Of a DNA stretch of 64,000 nucleotides, positions 24,989 to 33,120 are shown one piece after another; the first letter of the stretch is position 1; the number at the start of each line of letters is the position of its first letter. The notes beneath the pieces are model-generated. The model saw only the letters and a list, made by a program, of their open reading frames with translations, was not told the origin of the DNA and made no database searches. This DNA comes from Metarhizobium sp017305935. Lineage in GTDB: Bacteria > Pseudomonadota > Alphaproteobacteria > Rhizobiales > Rhizobiaceae. A program made the position numbers and the translations under genes. The stretch is taken from contig NZ_JARRIR010000001.1 of NCBI RefSeq assembly GCF_029601685.1, positions 806,001 to 870,000 of the forward strand. The letters are read 5' to 3'.

Positions 24989-26052
24989 CAACCCTGCTTT
25001 GCCATCTGCATCAGGGTAACGCGCGCCTGCAGTTTTCGTTGCGCCTGATCGACCACCACCGCGATGATGATGACGAGGCCCTTGATGACCATCTGCCAGA
25101 AGGATGACACGCCCATCATGACAAGGCCATCGGAAAGAATGCCGATGACGAAGGCGCCGACGATGGTGCCGCCGATCGTGCCGCGCCCGCCCGACATCGA
25201 GGTGCCGCCGAGAACGGCTGCGGCGATGGCATTGAGTTCGAGATTGGTGCCGGTCGCCGGATGCGCGGCCATCAGCTCGGAGGAGATGACGAGGCCGACA
25301 AGGGCGGCACAGAAGCCGGAGAACATGTAGACGAACATTTTCACCCGGTCGACGCGGATGCCGGACATGCGCGCGGCGCGCTCATTGCCGCCGACGGCGA
25401 AGATATGCCGTCCCAGCGGCACGAAGCGGGCGAAATAGGCAGCCCCCAGCGCCACGACGATCAGCATCCACACCGAGACCGGCAGGCCGAGCCATGTCCC
25501 GGATCCGAAGATCGCATAGCCGGTATTGCCGAGGTCTTCGCGGCCAACGAGATTGGGCAGCGTCTGGCCATCCGAATAGAGCAGCGCCATGCCGCGCGCC
25601 ACATACAGCGTGCCGAGCGTGGCGATGAAGGGGGCGACATTCAGCCGGGTGATCAACAACCCGTTGAGGATGCCGATGACAATGCCGACGATGGCGACGA
25701 TGACGGCGACTTCGAGGATGTTGAAATAGACGGTATAGCCCATCGGCAGGTCGATGCCGTGCAGGATGAGGCCGCCGGCGATCATACCGCACAACCCGAC
25801 GATGGAGCCGACCGAGAGATCGATGCCGCCGGTGACGATGACGAAGGTCATGCCGATTGCCAGGAAGGCATTCTGCGTCGCGTGTTTCGACATCAGGATC
25901 ATGTTCGCGGTCGAGAGGAAATTCGGTGCGAAGATCGAGAAGAAGACGACGACCGCAAACAGCGCGATGAAGGTGCGCAGTTTCATCAGGGTCAGCAACA
26001 GGGAGCCGCCGGTGGCGGGGCCGGCAGCGGCCGTCTGGGTGGCGCTGGTCAT
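24988..26052 (-). CDS. sugar ABC transporter permease (RbsC family)
   Basis: A 354-residue multi-pass protein (eight to ten hydrophobic segments) with the RbsC signatures FLAIGMTFVIVTGGIDLSVGSIVGLCG, LNGLLITRLNVAPFIATLGTLYVARG and LNAIAAAVLGGTSMSGGRGTIGGT. ATG at 26052 overlaps the ATPase stop by one base. It forms the membrane channel of the presumed D-apiose importer with the ATPase at 26052-27590 and binding protein at 28316-29257. Confidence 0.92.
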   Translation of the reverse strand: MTSATQTAAAGPATGGSLLLTLMKLRTFIALFAVVVFFSIFAPNFLSTANMILMSKHATQNAFLAIGMTFVIVTGGIDLSVGSIVGLCGMIAGGLILHGIDLPMGYTVYFNILEVAVIVAIVGIVIGILNGLLITRLNVAPFIATLGTLYVARGMALLYSDGQTLPNLVGREDLGNTGYAIFGSGTWLGLPVSVWMLIVVALGAAYFARFVPLGRHIFAVGGNERAARMSGIRVDRVKMFVYMFSGFCAALVGLVISSELMAAHPATGTNLELNAIAAAVLGGTSMSGGRGTIGGTIVGAFVIGILSDGLVMMGVSSFWQMVIKGLVIIIAVVVDQAQRKLQARVTLMQMAKQG

Positions 26053-27590
26053 CACGCATGCATCCTTCTGGTCTTGTGTCCCTCGGCGGAGGCGGCCACG
26101 ATGGCTTCCTCGGTGGCCTCAGTGCGGTCCATGACCGCGATCAGGCGGCCATTGCTCATCACGGCGATGCGATCCGACAGCGCCATGACCTCTTCGAGGT
26201 CGGAGGTGGAAAACAATATGGCGAGACCTTCGCCGGCCAATCGCCGCATGGTGCGGAACACATCCGCCTTGGCGCCGACATCGATGCCGCGGCTCGGCTC
26301 GTCCATCAAAAGCACTTTCGGGCCGGTCATCAGCGCCTTGCCGATCACCACCTTCTGCTGGTTGCCGCCGGACATCGAGGTGACCTCGAAATCCGGGTTG
26401 CGCGCCTTGATCGACAGGTTGCGGATCGCCTCGGCAATGGCGCTACGTTCGCGTTTCGGCTCGATATGGAAGCCGAATTTCACGAACTGGCCGAGGCTGG
26501 CGAGCGACAGGTTTTCGGCAATCGACAGGCATTGCACCAGCCCCTCGCGCTGCCGGTCCTCGGGGATCAGCGCGATGCCGCGCGCGATGCGGCCGGTGGT
26601 GTCGCGCTCCTGCAATTCGCGGCCATCGACAAAGACCTTGCCGGAATAATGGCCATGGCGGCCCATGATGCATTCGAACAGCTCGCTGCGGCCGGCGCCC
26701 ATCAGCCCGTAAATGCCGAGGATCTCGCCCTTGCGCACCGACAGCGACACATGGTCGACGGCATAGCCGCCCTGAGCGCGCGGCAGCGCGATGTCTTCGA
26801 GGCGGATGACCTCTTCGCCGAGCGCATGGTCCACCTCCTTGGCGAAATCCTTGGCGTCGGAGCCGATCATCGAGCGGACGATCCAGCGTGTGTCGATATC
26901 CCTGACCAGCGCATGGCCAGTGATCTGGCCGTCCTTGAGCACGGTGATGTAATCGCCGATGCGCATCAGCTCTTCGAGGCGATGCGAGATATAGACGATG
27001 GCGACGCCTTGCGCCTTCAGCTCGGCGATGACCCGGAAGAGCACGTCGACTTCGGCCGCCGACAGCGCCGAGGTCGGCTCGTCCATGATCAGGATGCGGG
27101 TGTTGAGCGACACGGCGCGGGCGATCTCGACCAGTTGCTGCTGGCCGATAGGCAGATCCTCGACCAGCGTATCGGCGGTGATGCCGGCTTCGAGGCGATC
27201 GAGGAATTCATTGGCCTTTTCGACCTGCGCCCTGTGGTCGATGCCAAACAGCCCGCGCGTCAGCTCGCGGGTCGCAAATATGTTTTCGGCAACCGTCATA
27301 TTGCCGAACAGGTTCAGCTCCTGGAAGACGATGCCGATGCCGTGGCGCACGGCATCACCAGGCGAATCGAGATGGATGCGTTCGCCCTCCATCCAGATTT
27401 CGCCGAGTGTGGGACGCTCGACGCCGGCGATGATGCGCATCATCGTCGACTTGCCGGCGCCGTTTTCGCCGACGAGCACGTTGACCGCGCCGCGCCGCAG
27501 TTTCAGATCGGCCTTCTTCAGCGCGACGATGCCGGAATAGGCCTTGGTGATATCGCGCAGTTCGAGGATGACGTCGTCGCTGTCGCTCAT
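26052..27590 (-). CDS. sugar ABC transporter ATP-binding protein (RbsA type, two ATPase domains)
   Basis: A 512-residue double ATPase. Domain 1: Walker A GENGAGKST, Q-loop VFQELNLFGNMTVAENI, signature-region LPIGQQQLVEIARAV, Walker B ILIMDEPTSALS, switch ISHR. Domain 2 has the degenerate Walker A GLMGAGRSELFE, a full signature MSGGNQQKVVIGKAL, Walker B VLLMDEPSRGIDVG, and SSDLEEVMALSDRIAVM. This asymmetry is normal for RbsA/XylG. ATG at 27590 lies two bases after the DUF2291 stop. Confidence 0.93.
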   Translation of the reverse strand: MSDSDDVILELRDITKAYSGIVALKKADLKLRRGAVNVLVGENGAGKSTMMRIIAGVERPTLGEIWMEGERIHLDSPGDAVRHGIGIVFQELNLFGNMTVAENIFATRELTRGLFGIDHRAQVEKANEFLDRLEAGITADTLVEDLPIGQQQLVEIARAVSLNTRILIMDEPTSALSAAEVDVLFRVIAELKAQGVAIVYISHRLEELMRIGDYITVLKDGQITGHALVRDIDTRWIVRSMIGSDAKDFAKEVDHALGEEVIRLEDIALPRAQGGYAVDHVSLSVRKGEILGIYGLMGAGRSELFECIMGRHGHYSGKVFVDGRELQERDTTGRIARGIALIPEDRQREGLVQCLSIAENLSLASLGQFVKFGFHIEPKRERSAIAEAIRNLSIKARNPDFEVTSMSGGNQQKVVIGKALMTGPKVLLMDEPSRGIDVGAKADVFRTMRRLAGEGLAILFSTSDLEEVMALSDRIAVMSNGRLIAVMDRTEATEEAIVAASAEGHKTRRMHA

Positions 27591-27592
27591 CG

Positions 27593-28240
27593 TCAGCCTC
27601 CGACCGTGATCGTGACCGGCACGAATTGCGGCAATTGCCCCGCCGCCGGCAACGGATAGGCGCCGAGCGCCTCGACCTCTCTGCCGACAAGCCCGTCGCG
27701 CGGCAGCTTTTCGAGAGAGAGCGTGTTGATGCGGGTGTTGAACGCCTTGCCGTATTGCGCCCATTCGATCTGGTTCTTGAATTCGTTGAAATTCACGAAG
27801 TCGAGCACGTCGCGGATGGCCGTACCACGGATCGCCGGGCCGATGGCGACGCGCACATCCGCCTTGCCGTCGCCGTCGACATCGACGTCGACGGAACCCG
27901 CGCGCGACTTGGTCTCGGCGGAGGTGATTTTACCCTTGACGGTGGCGGCGAAGGTCCAGGGGGCATTGCCCTGCTTTTCCTTGTGGCCGTATTTCTGGGC
28001 GGCGGCATCGAGATTGCCGGAGACCAGCGCCGAGACCTCCTGGAAGGAGCCGGCCCGCCCCTTGAGATAAGGAACGACCTTGGCGTCCCAGATATCGGCA
28101 ACCAGCTTGTCGGGATCGAAGGCGCCGGCGGCGGCTTCGGCCTGCTGGTCGGCGGTCTTGACGAATTTACAGCCGCTCATCGCCAAGGCACAGGCGACAA
28201 GGACGGCGGCGGCGCGCATCTGCGGCAGCGGCAGCGACAT
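27593..28240 (-). CDS. DUF2291 family periplasmic lipoprotein
   Basis: A 215-residue protein whose first 24 residues form a lipoprotein signal with lipobox LAMSGC. The body (FVKTADQQAEAAAGAFDPDKLVADIWDAKVVPYL..., VDVDVDGDGKADVRVAIGPAIRGTAIRDVLDFVNFNEFKNQIEWAQYGKAFN) fits DUF2291, a family regularly placed inside RbsABC-type sugar operons and of unknown role. DVDGDGKAD resembles a calcium-binding loop. It sits between the binding protein and the ATPase. Confidence 0.82.
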   Translation of the reverse strand: MSLPLPQMRAAAVLVACALAMSGCKFVKTADQQAEAAAGAFDPDKLVADIWDAKVVPYLKGRAGSFQEVSALVSGNLDAAAQKYGHKEKQGNAPWTFAATVKGKITSAETKSRAGSVDVDVDGDGKADVRVAIGPAIRGTAIRDVLDFVNFNEFKNQIEWAQYGKAFNTRINTLSLEKLPRDGLVGREVEALGAYPLPAAGQLPQFVPVTITVGG

Positions 28241-28265
28241 AGGATTATCCCCGGAAACGGCAGCG

Positions 28266-28298
28266 GGGCGCGGAGCCGGCCAGAACCGTTCCGCGCCC
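28266..28298 (-). terminator. hairpin after the apiose binding-protein gene
   Basis: GGGCGCGGA (28266-28274) pairs perfectly with TCCGCGCCC (28290-28298), 17 bases after the binding-protein stop and before the DUF2291 gene. No T-run. Likely protects the upstream mRNA so that the binding protein is made in excess over the membrane parts. Confidence 0.55.
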
Positions 28299-28315
28299 GT
28301 CAGGCTTGGGAGGGC

Positions 28316-29257
28316 TTATTCGGTCAGCGCGAAGGTTTCGAGCTTCTTGGCGTTGTCGGCGGTGATCAGCACGCAGTCCATGAGCTGCTTTTCCTCGACC
28401 GGCTTCTTGCCGGTGGTGATGAAATCATGGGCCTGCTGCACGGCAAGCTGCGCCTGGGCATAGGCCGGCTGCATCACCGTCGCCTTGATGCCGCCCGACT
28501 GGATCGAGTCGCGCACGTCGTTGGAGCCGTCGAAGCCGACGACGATGACATCCTTGCGGCCGGCGGCCTGCAGCGCGGCAATCGCGCCCATGGCCATGGT
28601 GTCGTTGCCGGCGATGACGCCCTGGATATCCGGATTGGCCTGCAGGATGGTTTCCATCTTGGAATAGCCTTCCGTCTGGCTCCAGTTGGCCGATTGCTGG
28701 GCGACCATCTTCATCTCGGGATATTCGTCGATGACGTCGTGATACCCCTTGGAGCGGATGCCGGCATTGAGATCGGCCTCGCGGCCGAGCAGCTCGACAT
28801 ATTTGCCCTTCTCACCCATCTGCTTGACGAATTCTTCCGCGCCGAGCTGGGCGCCCTGATAGTTGTTGGAGACGATCTGCGAGACGGCGATGCCGGTCGC
28901 ATTGATCTCGCGGTCGATCAGGAAGGAGGGAACGCCGGCATCCTTGGCCTTCTGCACGGCGGCAATCGAGGCTTCCGAGCCGGCATTGTCGAGGATGATC
29001 GCCTTGGCGCCGCGACCGATGGCGGTGTCGATGAGCTGCGACTGCTTGTTGGCGTCGTCGTCATGGACGAGAACCAGCGTCTCGTAACCCAGCTCCTTCG
29101 CCTTCTTCTCGGCGCCGACCGCTTCGGCCTTGAAGAAGGGATTGTCGTGCGAGGGCGTGATGATGGCGATCAGGTCGGCGGCAAAGGCCGGCATGGCGGT
29201 GCCCATGGCGAGCGTCGCCGCGAGTGCGGCCAAGGTCAGTCTGCGTGTGATTTTCAT
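28316..29257 (-). CDS. sugar ABC transporter substrate-binding protein, probable D-apiose receptor
   Basis: A 313-residue periplasmic protein of the ribose-binding (PBP family 1/4) type. Signal peptide MKITRRLTLAALAATLAMG ending AFA|ADL. The mature start LIAIITPSHDNPFFKAEAVGAEKKAKELGYETLVLVHDDD, the hinge FLIDREINATG and GVIAGNDTMAMGAIAALQAAGRKDVIVVGFDGSNDVRDSIQ are classical pentose-binder motifs. Strong ribosome site GGGAGGATATC before ATG 29257. Ligand inferred from the operon; apiose receptors of this fold are known. Confidence 0.9.
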   Translation of the reverse strand: MKITRRLTLAALAATLAMGTAMPAFAADLIAIITPSHDNPFFKAEAVGAEKKAKELGYETLVLVHDDDANKQSQLIDTAIGRGAKAIILDNAGSEASIAAVQKAKDAGVPSFLIDREINATGIAVSQIVSNNYQGAQLGAEEFVKQMGEKGKYVELLGREADLNAGIRSKGYHDVIDEYPEMKMVAQQSANWSQTEGYSKMETILQANPDIQGVIAGNDTMAMGAIAALQAAGRKDVIVVGFDGSNDVRDSIQSGGIKATVMQPAYAQAQLAVQQAHDFITTGKKPVEEKQLMDCVLITADNAKKLETFALTE

Positions 29258-29366
29258 GATATCCTCCCGATAGAAAAATCGACCGCCCCGCTCCCCGCAA
29301 GGCAGATGACATGGCCGGAGGAGGAATTCCCCCGGCAAGACAATGCTGGTTAAGAAAAGGCCGGCA

Positions 29367-30194
29367 TCAGGTGATGCGGCGGATGCTCTCGGCGATTTCC
29401 TGCGGCTCGAAGACCCTCTTCCAGTCATCGCGCATCAGGGCGGGAATGCCGAATTCGATGGCCTTGTTGCAGGCATCGGAAAAGACGCCCGGCACTTCCT
29501 CGAAAATCACCGCGCCGAGCACGTTCATGTGGCCGAGCAGGAAATCGCGGGCGGCTTCCTTCGGCACGCCGCGCGCGACGCATTCGTCCATCGCCTGGCG
29601 CATGACGACCAGCAGCGAGGCGCAGACGGTTTCGGAGAGACCCGGCTCCAGCATCGCCATCTGCTCGACGGAAACGCGGTGCGAACGCATGACCGGCGCC
29701 CAGATGATTTTGGCGATCTCTTCGCCGAGGCCATAGGCCTCTTCCGGCCCCTGCATCAACGCGGAAACAATATGCTGCCTGGCAAACAACCCGCCGAAAT
29801 GGTCCTTCTTCGCCTGCATCTCGGTCTCGTCGTTGAAGATCGGCGGATGGCAGGGATGGGTGACGAAATAGGTGAGATCGGCACGTTGCGGCAAATGGCC
29901 GGCAAAGGGGGCGGCGGCATCGAGCGCCACGACCATGGTGCCGGGCGCCAGCCTGTCGACGATCCCGGCGGCGACCTTGCCGATTGCAGTATCCGGGACG
30001 GCGAGGATGACGACATCAGCGCCATCCAGCGCCCGGTCGACCGGCACGCAATCGAGGCCGAGCTCATCCTGAAGCCGCGCCTTGCCGGCCTCGCTGACTT
30101 CCACATGGCGCACGTCGAAACGCGAACCCTTGAGATTCTTGGCGAGCCGGTAGCCCATCTTGCCGCCGGCGCCGAACAACGCGATCGAAGTCAT
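29367..30194 (-). CDS. apnO: D-apionate oxidoisomerase
   Basis: A 275-residue NAD-dependent enzyme. Rossmann start MTSIALFGAGGKMGYRLAKNL, then ADVVILAVPDTAIGKVAAGI, FVTHPCHPPIFNDE and a helical C-terminal half with CVARGVPKEAARDFLLGHMNVLGAVIFEE. This is the layout of ApnO, which oxidises D-apionate and moves its hydroxymethyl group to give 3-oxo-isoapionate. ATG at 30194 follows AGGTGGGG. It has its own promoter with an operator inside (30226-30253), so it can start a second transcript covering the transporter, apsD and apnL. Confidence 0.82.
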   Translation of the reverse strand: MTSIALFGAGGKMGYRLAKNLKGSRFDVRHVEVSEAGKARLQDELGLDCVPVDRALDGADVVILAVPDTAIGKVAAGIVDRLAPGTMVVALDAAAPFAGHLPQRADLTYFVTHPCHPPIFNDETEMQAKKDHFGGLFARQHIVSALMQGPEEAYGLGEEIAKIIWAPVMRSHRVSVEQMAMLEPGLSETVCASLLVVMRQAMDECVARGVPKEAARDFLLGHMNVLGAVIFEEVPGVFSDACNKAIEFGIPALMRDDWKRVFEPQEIAESIRRIT

Positions 30195-30225
30195 GTTTCC
30201 CCACCTGAATGCTATGTTGAGGGCG

Positions 30226-30253
30226 ACTATAGCCAACTGGTATAATGAGTCAA
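30226..30253 (-). promoter_or_regulatory. apnO promoter containing the 17-bp operator
   Basis: On the minus strand: -35 TTGACT (30253-30248), 16-base spacer, -10 TATAGT (30231-30226). The 17-mer CAACTGGTATAATGAGT (30234-30250, plus strand) overlaps the -35 and fills most of the spacer; its core ACTGGT-ATA-ATGAGT is an imperfect palindrome and contains GGTATA, the hexamer bound by NanR-type regulators. An identical 17-mer precedes the RuBisCO-like gene. Confidence 0.7.
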
Positions 30254-30282
30254 TCAGCATATCACTTGCTGTCGAAAATTTT

Positions 30283-31623
30283 TCAAGCCGCCGCCAGCCC
30301 GTCGCGAATCTGGGCGAAATAGCCATCGGCGCCGACCTGGCCGCCCTTGAGGGCGATCTGCAGGCCGTTGGTGGCGGCATTGGCCCCATGGGCGGTGCAG
30401 AGCGGCGAGCCGGGCGTCTGCGGCAGCGGCAGCAGCGTGGTCAGGGCCTGCACGTCGAGTTGGCGCAGGGCATGGCTGGAGGTATCGCCGCCGGCAATGA
30501 CGGCGCGCGTCAGCCGCGCTTCGGCCACCAGCCGATGCAGCACGGCGCCCAGCATGTTTCCGAGGCGATGGCGGCTGCCGGCGATGCGGTCGATCTCGCC
30601 GCCACGGTCGGCCGAAGGGCCAAGCGCGGTGTAGAGGATCGGGCTTAACCCGCGTCCCAGAACCTCAAGTCCGGCGGCGATGGCCGCTTCCATGGCCCGC
30701 TCGCCCTCCTCGCCGAGCAGGCTGAGCGGATCGACGGCGATGGCCTCGAAACCCTCGGCTATTGCGGTGCGGATCTGACGTTCGGTGGTCGGCGAGACGC
30801 TGCCGGAAACGACGGCGATGCGCTCCGCCTTGCCGGGGTTCGGGAAACTGGCGGTGCCGGGCACCAGGCCCTGCTCTTTCCATGCGGATAGCAAGGCATA
30901 TTCGACGCCGGAGGAGCCGGCGACGAACCAGCCCTGCGGCGGCGTCAGCCGCCACAGCGCCCGGCCGGCCTGCGCCTGCGACGAAAAACTGTCGACATCG
31001 AACAGCAGCATCCCGTCCGCATCGGCAGCGAGTCTGTCGATACGGGCATCGGCATCGGTCAGACCAAGGGTGGCGAGATCGACGAGACCGGTGGAAAGCA
31101 GCGTTTGCCCGGAGAGATGCCGGCGCAAGTCCGCCTCATGCATCGGCGTCACCGGATGCCGGCTCATCACCGGATGGCGGTCGATGCGATAGACCTCGCC
31201 CTGATAGGCGGCGAAGAGATGGCCGAAGGCGGTATAACGCTTCAACTGCGGCGCGCCGACGATCAACGGCACGTAGGGCTGGTGAAACAGCGCCTTGCCG
31301 ATTTCCACCGCCGTGCCGATATTGCCGACTTCGGGGCTGGAATCGAAGGTCGAGCAGACCTTGTAATGGCAGATCGCCGCACCCCGCGCCTTCAACCAGG
31401 CAAGGGCCGGCGTCAGCTTTTCCTGCATCCACTCAGGCGTTTCGCTGCGGCTGGTGCCGGCAAGTCCAAGCGCCCGCACATGCGAAAAGCGCTGCAGCAG
31501 CGCCTCGTCGGGAATATCGAGGAAGAGCACCGTCTCGACACCGTTCGAGGCCAGCGCCTCCATGACATCGGTGGAGCCGGTGAAATCGTCGCCGTAATAG
31601 CTGAGGAGCAGGGAGCCGGTCAT
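30283..31623 (-). CDS. oiaK: 3-oxo-isoapionate kinase (DUF1537/four-carbon acid sugar kinase family)
   Basis: A 446-residue kinase of the former DUF1537 family. N-terminal domain: SYYGDDFTGSTDVMEALASNG and HYKVCSTFDSSPEVGNIGTAVEIG; C-terminal nucleotide-binding domain: VSGSVSPTTERQIRTA, GGEIDRIAGSRHRLGNMLGAV, RAVIAGGDTSSHALRQLDVQAL. It should phosphorylate 3-oxo-isoapionate at O4 for the RuBisCO-like enzyme. ATG at 31623 follows the RuBisCO-like stop by one base (TGACATG). The kinase family is clear; the substrate is from context. Confidence 0.85.
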   Translation of the reverse strand: MTGSLLLSYYGDDFTGSTDVMEALASNGVETVLFLDIPDEALLQRFSHVRALGLAGTSRSETPEWMQEKLTPALAWLKARGAAICHYKVCSTFDSSPEVGNIGTAVEIGKALFHQPYVPLIVGAPQLKRYTAFGHLFAAYQGEVYRIDRHPVMSRHPVTPMHEADLRRHLSGQTLLSTGLVDLATLGLTDADARIDRLAADADGMLLFDVDSFSSQAQAGRALWRLTPPQGWFVAGSSGVEYALLSAWKEQGLVPGTASFPNPGKAERIAVVSGSVSPTTERQIRTAIAEGFEAIAVDPLSLLGEEGERAMEAAIAAGLEVLGRGLSPILYTALGPSADRGGEIDRIAGSRHRLGNMLGAVLHRLVAEARLTRAVIAGGDTSSHALRQLDVQALTTLLPLPQTPGSPLCTAHGANAATNGLQIALKGGQVGADGYFAQIRDGLAAA

Positions 31624-31624
31624 G

Positions 31625-32875
31625 TCATTCTCCCTTGCCGCCGAATTTTTGGAGCGAGGCGGCGAGTTCGGGATGATCCTTCGCATAGGTTTCCAGCGGG
31701 ATATCGGCGACGGTCGCCTCCCAGGCCTGCGTCACCGCGCGCACGCCGGCCGCCGGCCCGCCCGGATGGCTGACGATGCCGCCGCCGCAGAGATAGAGCA
31801 GATCGGTGGTGCGGCCGGTGCGGCGATATGTTTCCGGTGCCTGCCCGCCCCACTGTCCGGAGCCGGCGACCGGCAAGGCGCAATCGCTGTCGTCGAACAG
31901 CGGCGTCGTCACCGCCTCGAAGGAACGGACAAAACTGTCGTCCGGCTCCCAGTATTTGACGCCGATGCCGTTGATCTGGAACTGGTCGACGCCGAGCAGG
32001 CGCCAGAACTGCTGCCAGACGCGGAAATCGAAACCGATGCCGGGATGGCGGGTCAGCACGTCCCAGCCGTTGCGATGCGCATGCAGCACGAGGCCGGAGC
32101 GCTTGCGCAAAAAGGCCATCGCCCCCATGCCGATCGAATTGATGTTGATGACGGCGCAATTGCCGCCGGCCTGCAGCACCAGATCGTGGTTTCGCATCAT
32201 CTCGTCGGGATCGGTGTGGGAAATGCCGAAGGCATACATCACCTTCTTGCCGGTCTTCTGCTCATGGTCGAGAATTTTCGGCATGATCGCCGCCACCCGC
32301 TCCTTGAGCGGCGAATAGGCCGGGCTCATCAGCTTCTCGTCGTCCTTGATGAAATCGACGCCGGAGGAAATCAGTTCGCCGACCAATTCCGCCGTCTCAT
32401 GCGGGCGCAGGCCGAGCGCAGGCTTGACGATGGTGCCGATGATCGGCCGCCCGTCGACGCCGGTCAGCCGGCGGCTGCCGGCAAGGCCGAATTGCGGCCC
32501 GGGATAGACGCCGCGAAATTCTTCCGGCAGCTTGAGATCGACGACCCGCAGGCCGGTAAAACCCTTGATCGAGAAAATGCCGCCGATGGCGATGGTCATC
32601 AGCGCCGAAAGATCGGTGCCGACCGCTTCCAGCGGAAAGCCGATCTCGACCTCGGCGCGGCGGATCGGCCCCCTCCCGTCCCATTCCGGCCAGGAGGGGC
32701 GTTCGGCATCGGCCAGCGGTCGGATCGACAAAACGCGGGCGGCGACACGCTGCTTCAGCTCCGGCGTTTCGCCCGGAACCGCGACAAAGGTGCCCGTCGA
32801 TTGATCGCTGGCGATCTTCTCCGCCATGGCTTCGATGCTGCCCGCCGTCTCGATCCGGTAGGTGACGATGATCAT
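31625..32875 (-). CDS. oiaX: RuBisCO-like protein acting on 3-oxo-isoapionate 4-phosphate
   Basis: A 416-residue form IV RuBisCO homologue. The metal site Lys177-Asp-Asp179-Glu180 (DFIKDDE) is kept. The TIVKPALGL loop keeps the first Lys (K151) but has Ala153 where true RuBisCO has the second Lys, and loop 6 lacks the usual GK-EG. LHAHRNGWDVL and LCGGGIVSHPGG match the sugar-phosphate sites. Not a CO2-fixing enzyme. Known RuBisCO-like enzymes of apiose pathways are a decarboxylase (OiaX) and a transcarboxylase/hydrolase (OiaT). The symbol follows the first, but no erythrulose-phosphate isomerase genes lie here, so OiaT chemistry (3-phosphoglycerate plus glycolate) remains possible. GGAGGAG precedes ATG 32875. 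Confidence 0.83.
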   Translation of the reverse strand: MIIVTYRIETAGSIEAMAEKIASDQSTGTFVAVPGETPELKQRVAARVLSIRPLADAERPSWPEWDGRGPIRRAEVEIGFPLEAVGTDLSALMTIAIGGIFSIKGFTGLRVVDLKLPEEFRGVYPGPQFGLAGSRRLTGVDGRPIIGTIVKPALGLRPHETAELVGELISSGVDFIKDDEKLMSPAYSPLKERVAAIMPKILDHEQKTGKKVMYAFGISHTDPDEMMRNHDLVLQAGGNCAVININSIGMGAMAFLRKRSGLVLHAHRNGWDVLTRHPGIGFDFRVWQQFWRLLGVDQFQINGIGVKYWEPDDSFVRSFEAVTTPLFDDSDCALPVAGSGQWGGQAPETYRRTGRTTDLLYLCGGGIVSHPGGPAAGVRAVTQAWEATVADIPLETYAKDHPELAASLQKFGGKGE

Positions 32876-32911
32876 CGCGGCTTCTCCTCCTGCCATCTGG
32901 CGTCGTCTCGG

Positions 32912-32928
32912 CAACTGGTATAATGAGT
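32912..32928. promoter_or_regulatory. operator CAACTGGTATAATGAGT upstream of the RuBisCO-like gene
   Basis: Identical over 17 bases to 30234-30250. It lies 37 bases before the ATG, in the probable promoter of oiaX, and on the plus strand it carries GGTATA. The promoter boxes here are less clear than at apnO; TTGCAT-N15-TATACC on the minus strand is the best reading. The binding protein is presumably the regulator at 33121. Confidence 0.65.
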
Positions 32929-32981
32929 ATTCCAACAATGCAAGGGACGATATCGAGACTTTTCAAGCTGCCAAAACACGC

Positions 32982-33083
32982 CTAAAGCGCGTCGCGATCT
33001 TTCAGATTCGCTCCTCGCGCTTTAGATCTTTGTTTTTCGCATGTCGTTCTCGCAAAACCGCTGCACACTTTTGCGCGACATGC
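32982..33083. repeat. rhizobial intergenic palindromic repeat (RIME-like)
   Basis: Two adjoining stem-loops. The first has the perfect 10-bp arms CTAAAGCGCG (32982-32991) and CGCGCTTTAG (33016-33025). The second has GCATGTCG-TTCT-CGCAAAA (33039-33057) and TTTTGCGCGACATGC (33069-33083), with a four-base bulge. I recognise this layout and wording from repeated intergenic elements scattered in Rhizobium, Agrobacterium and Ensifer genomes. Only one copy is in this window, so the repeat status rests on memory. Confidence 0.7.
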
Positions 33084-33120
33084 TCTATTCGATAAGACCA
33101 GCCCCACCGGAATTCTGCCC

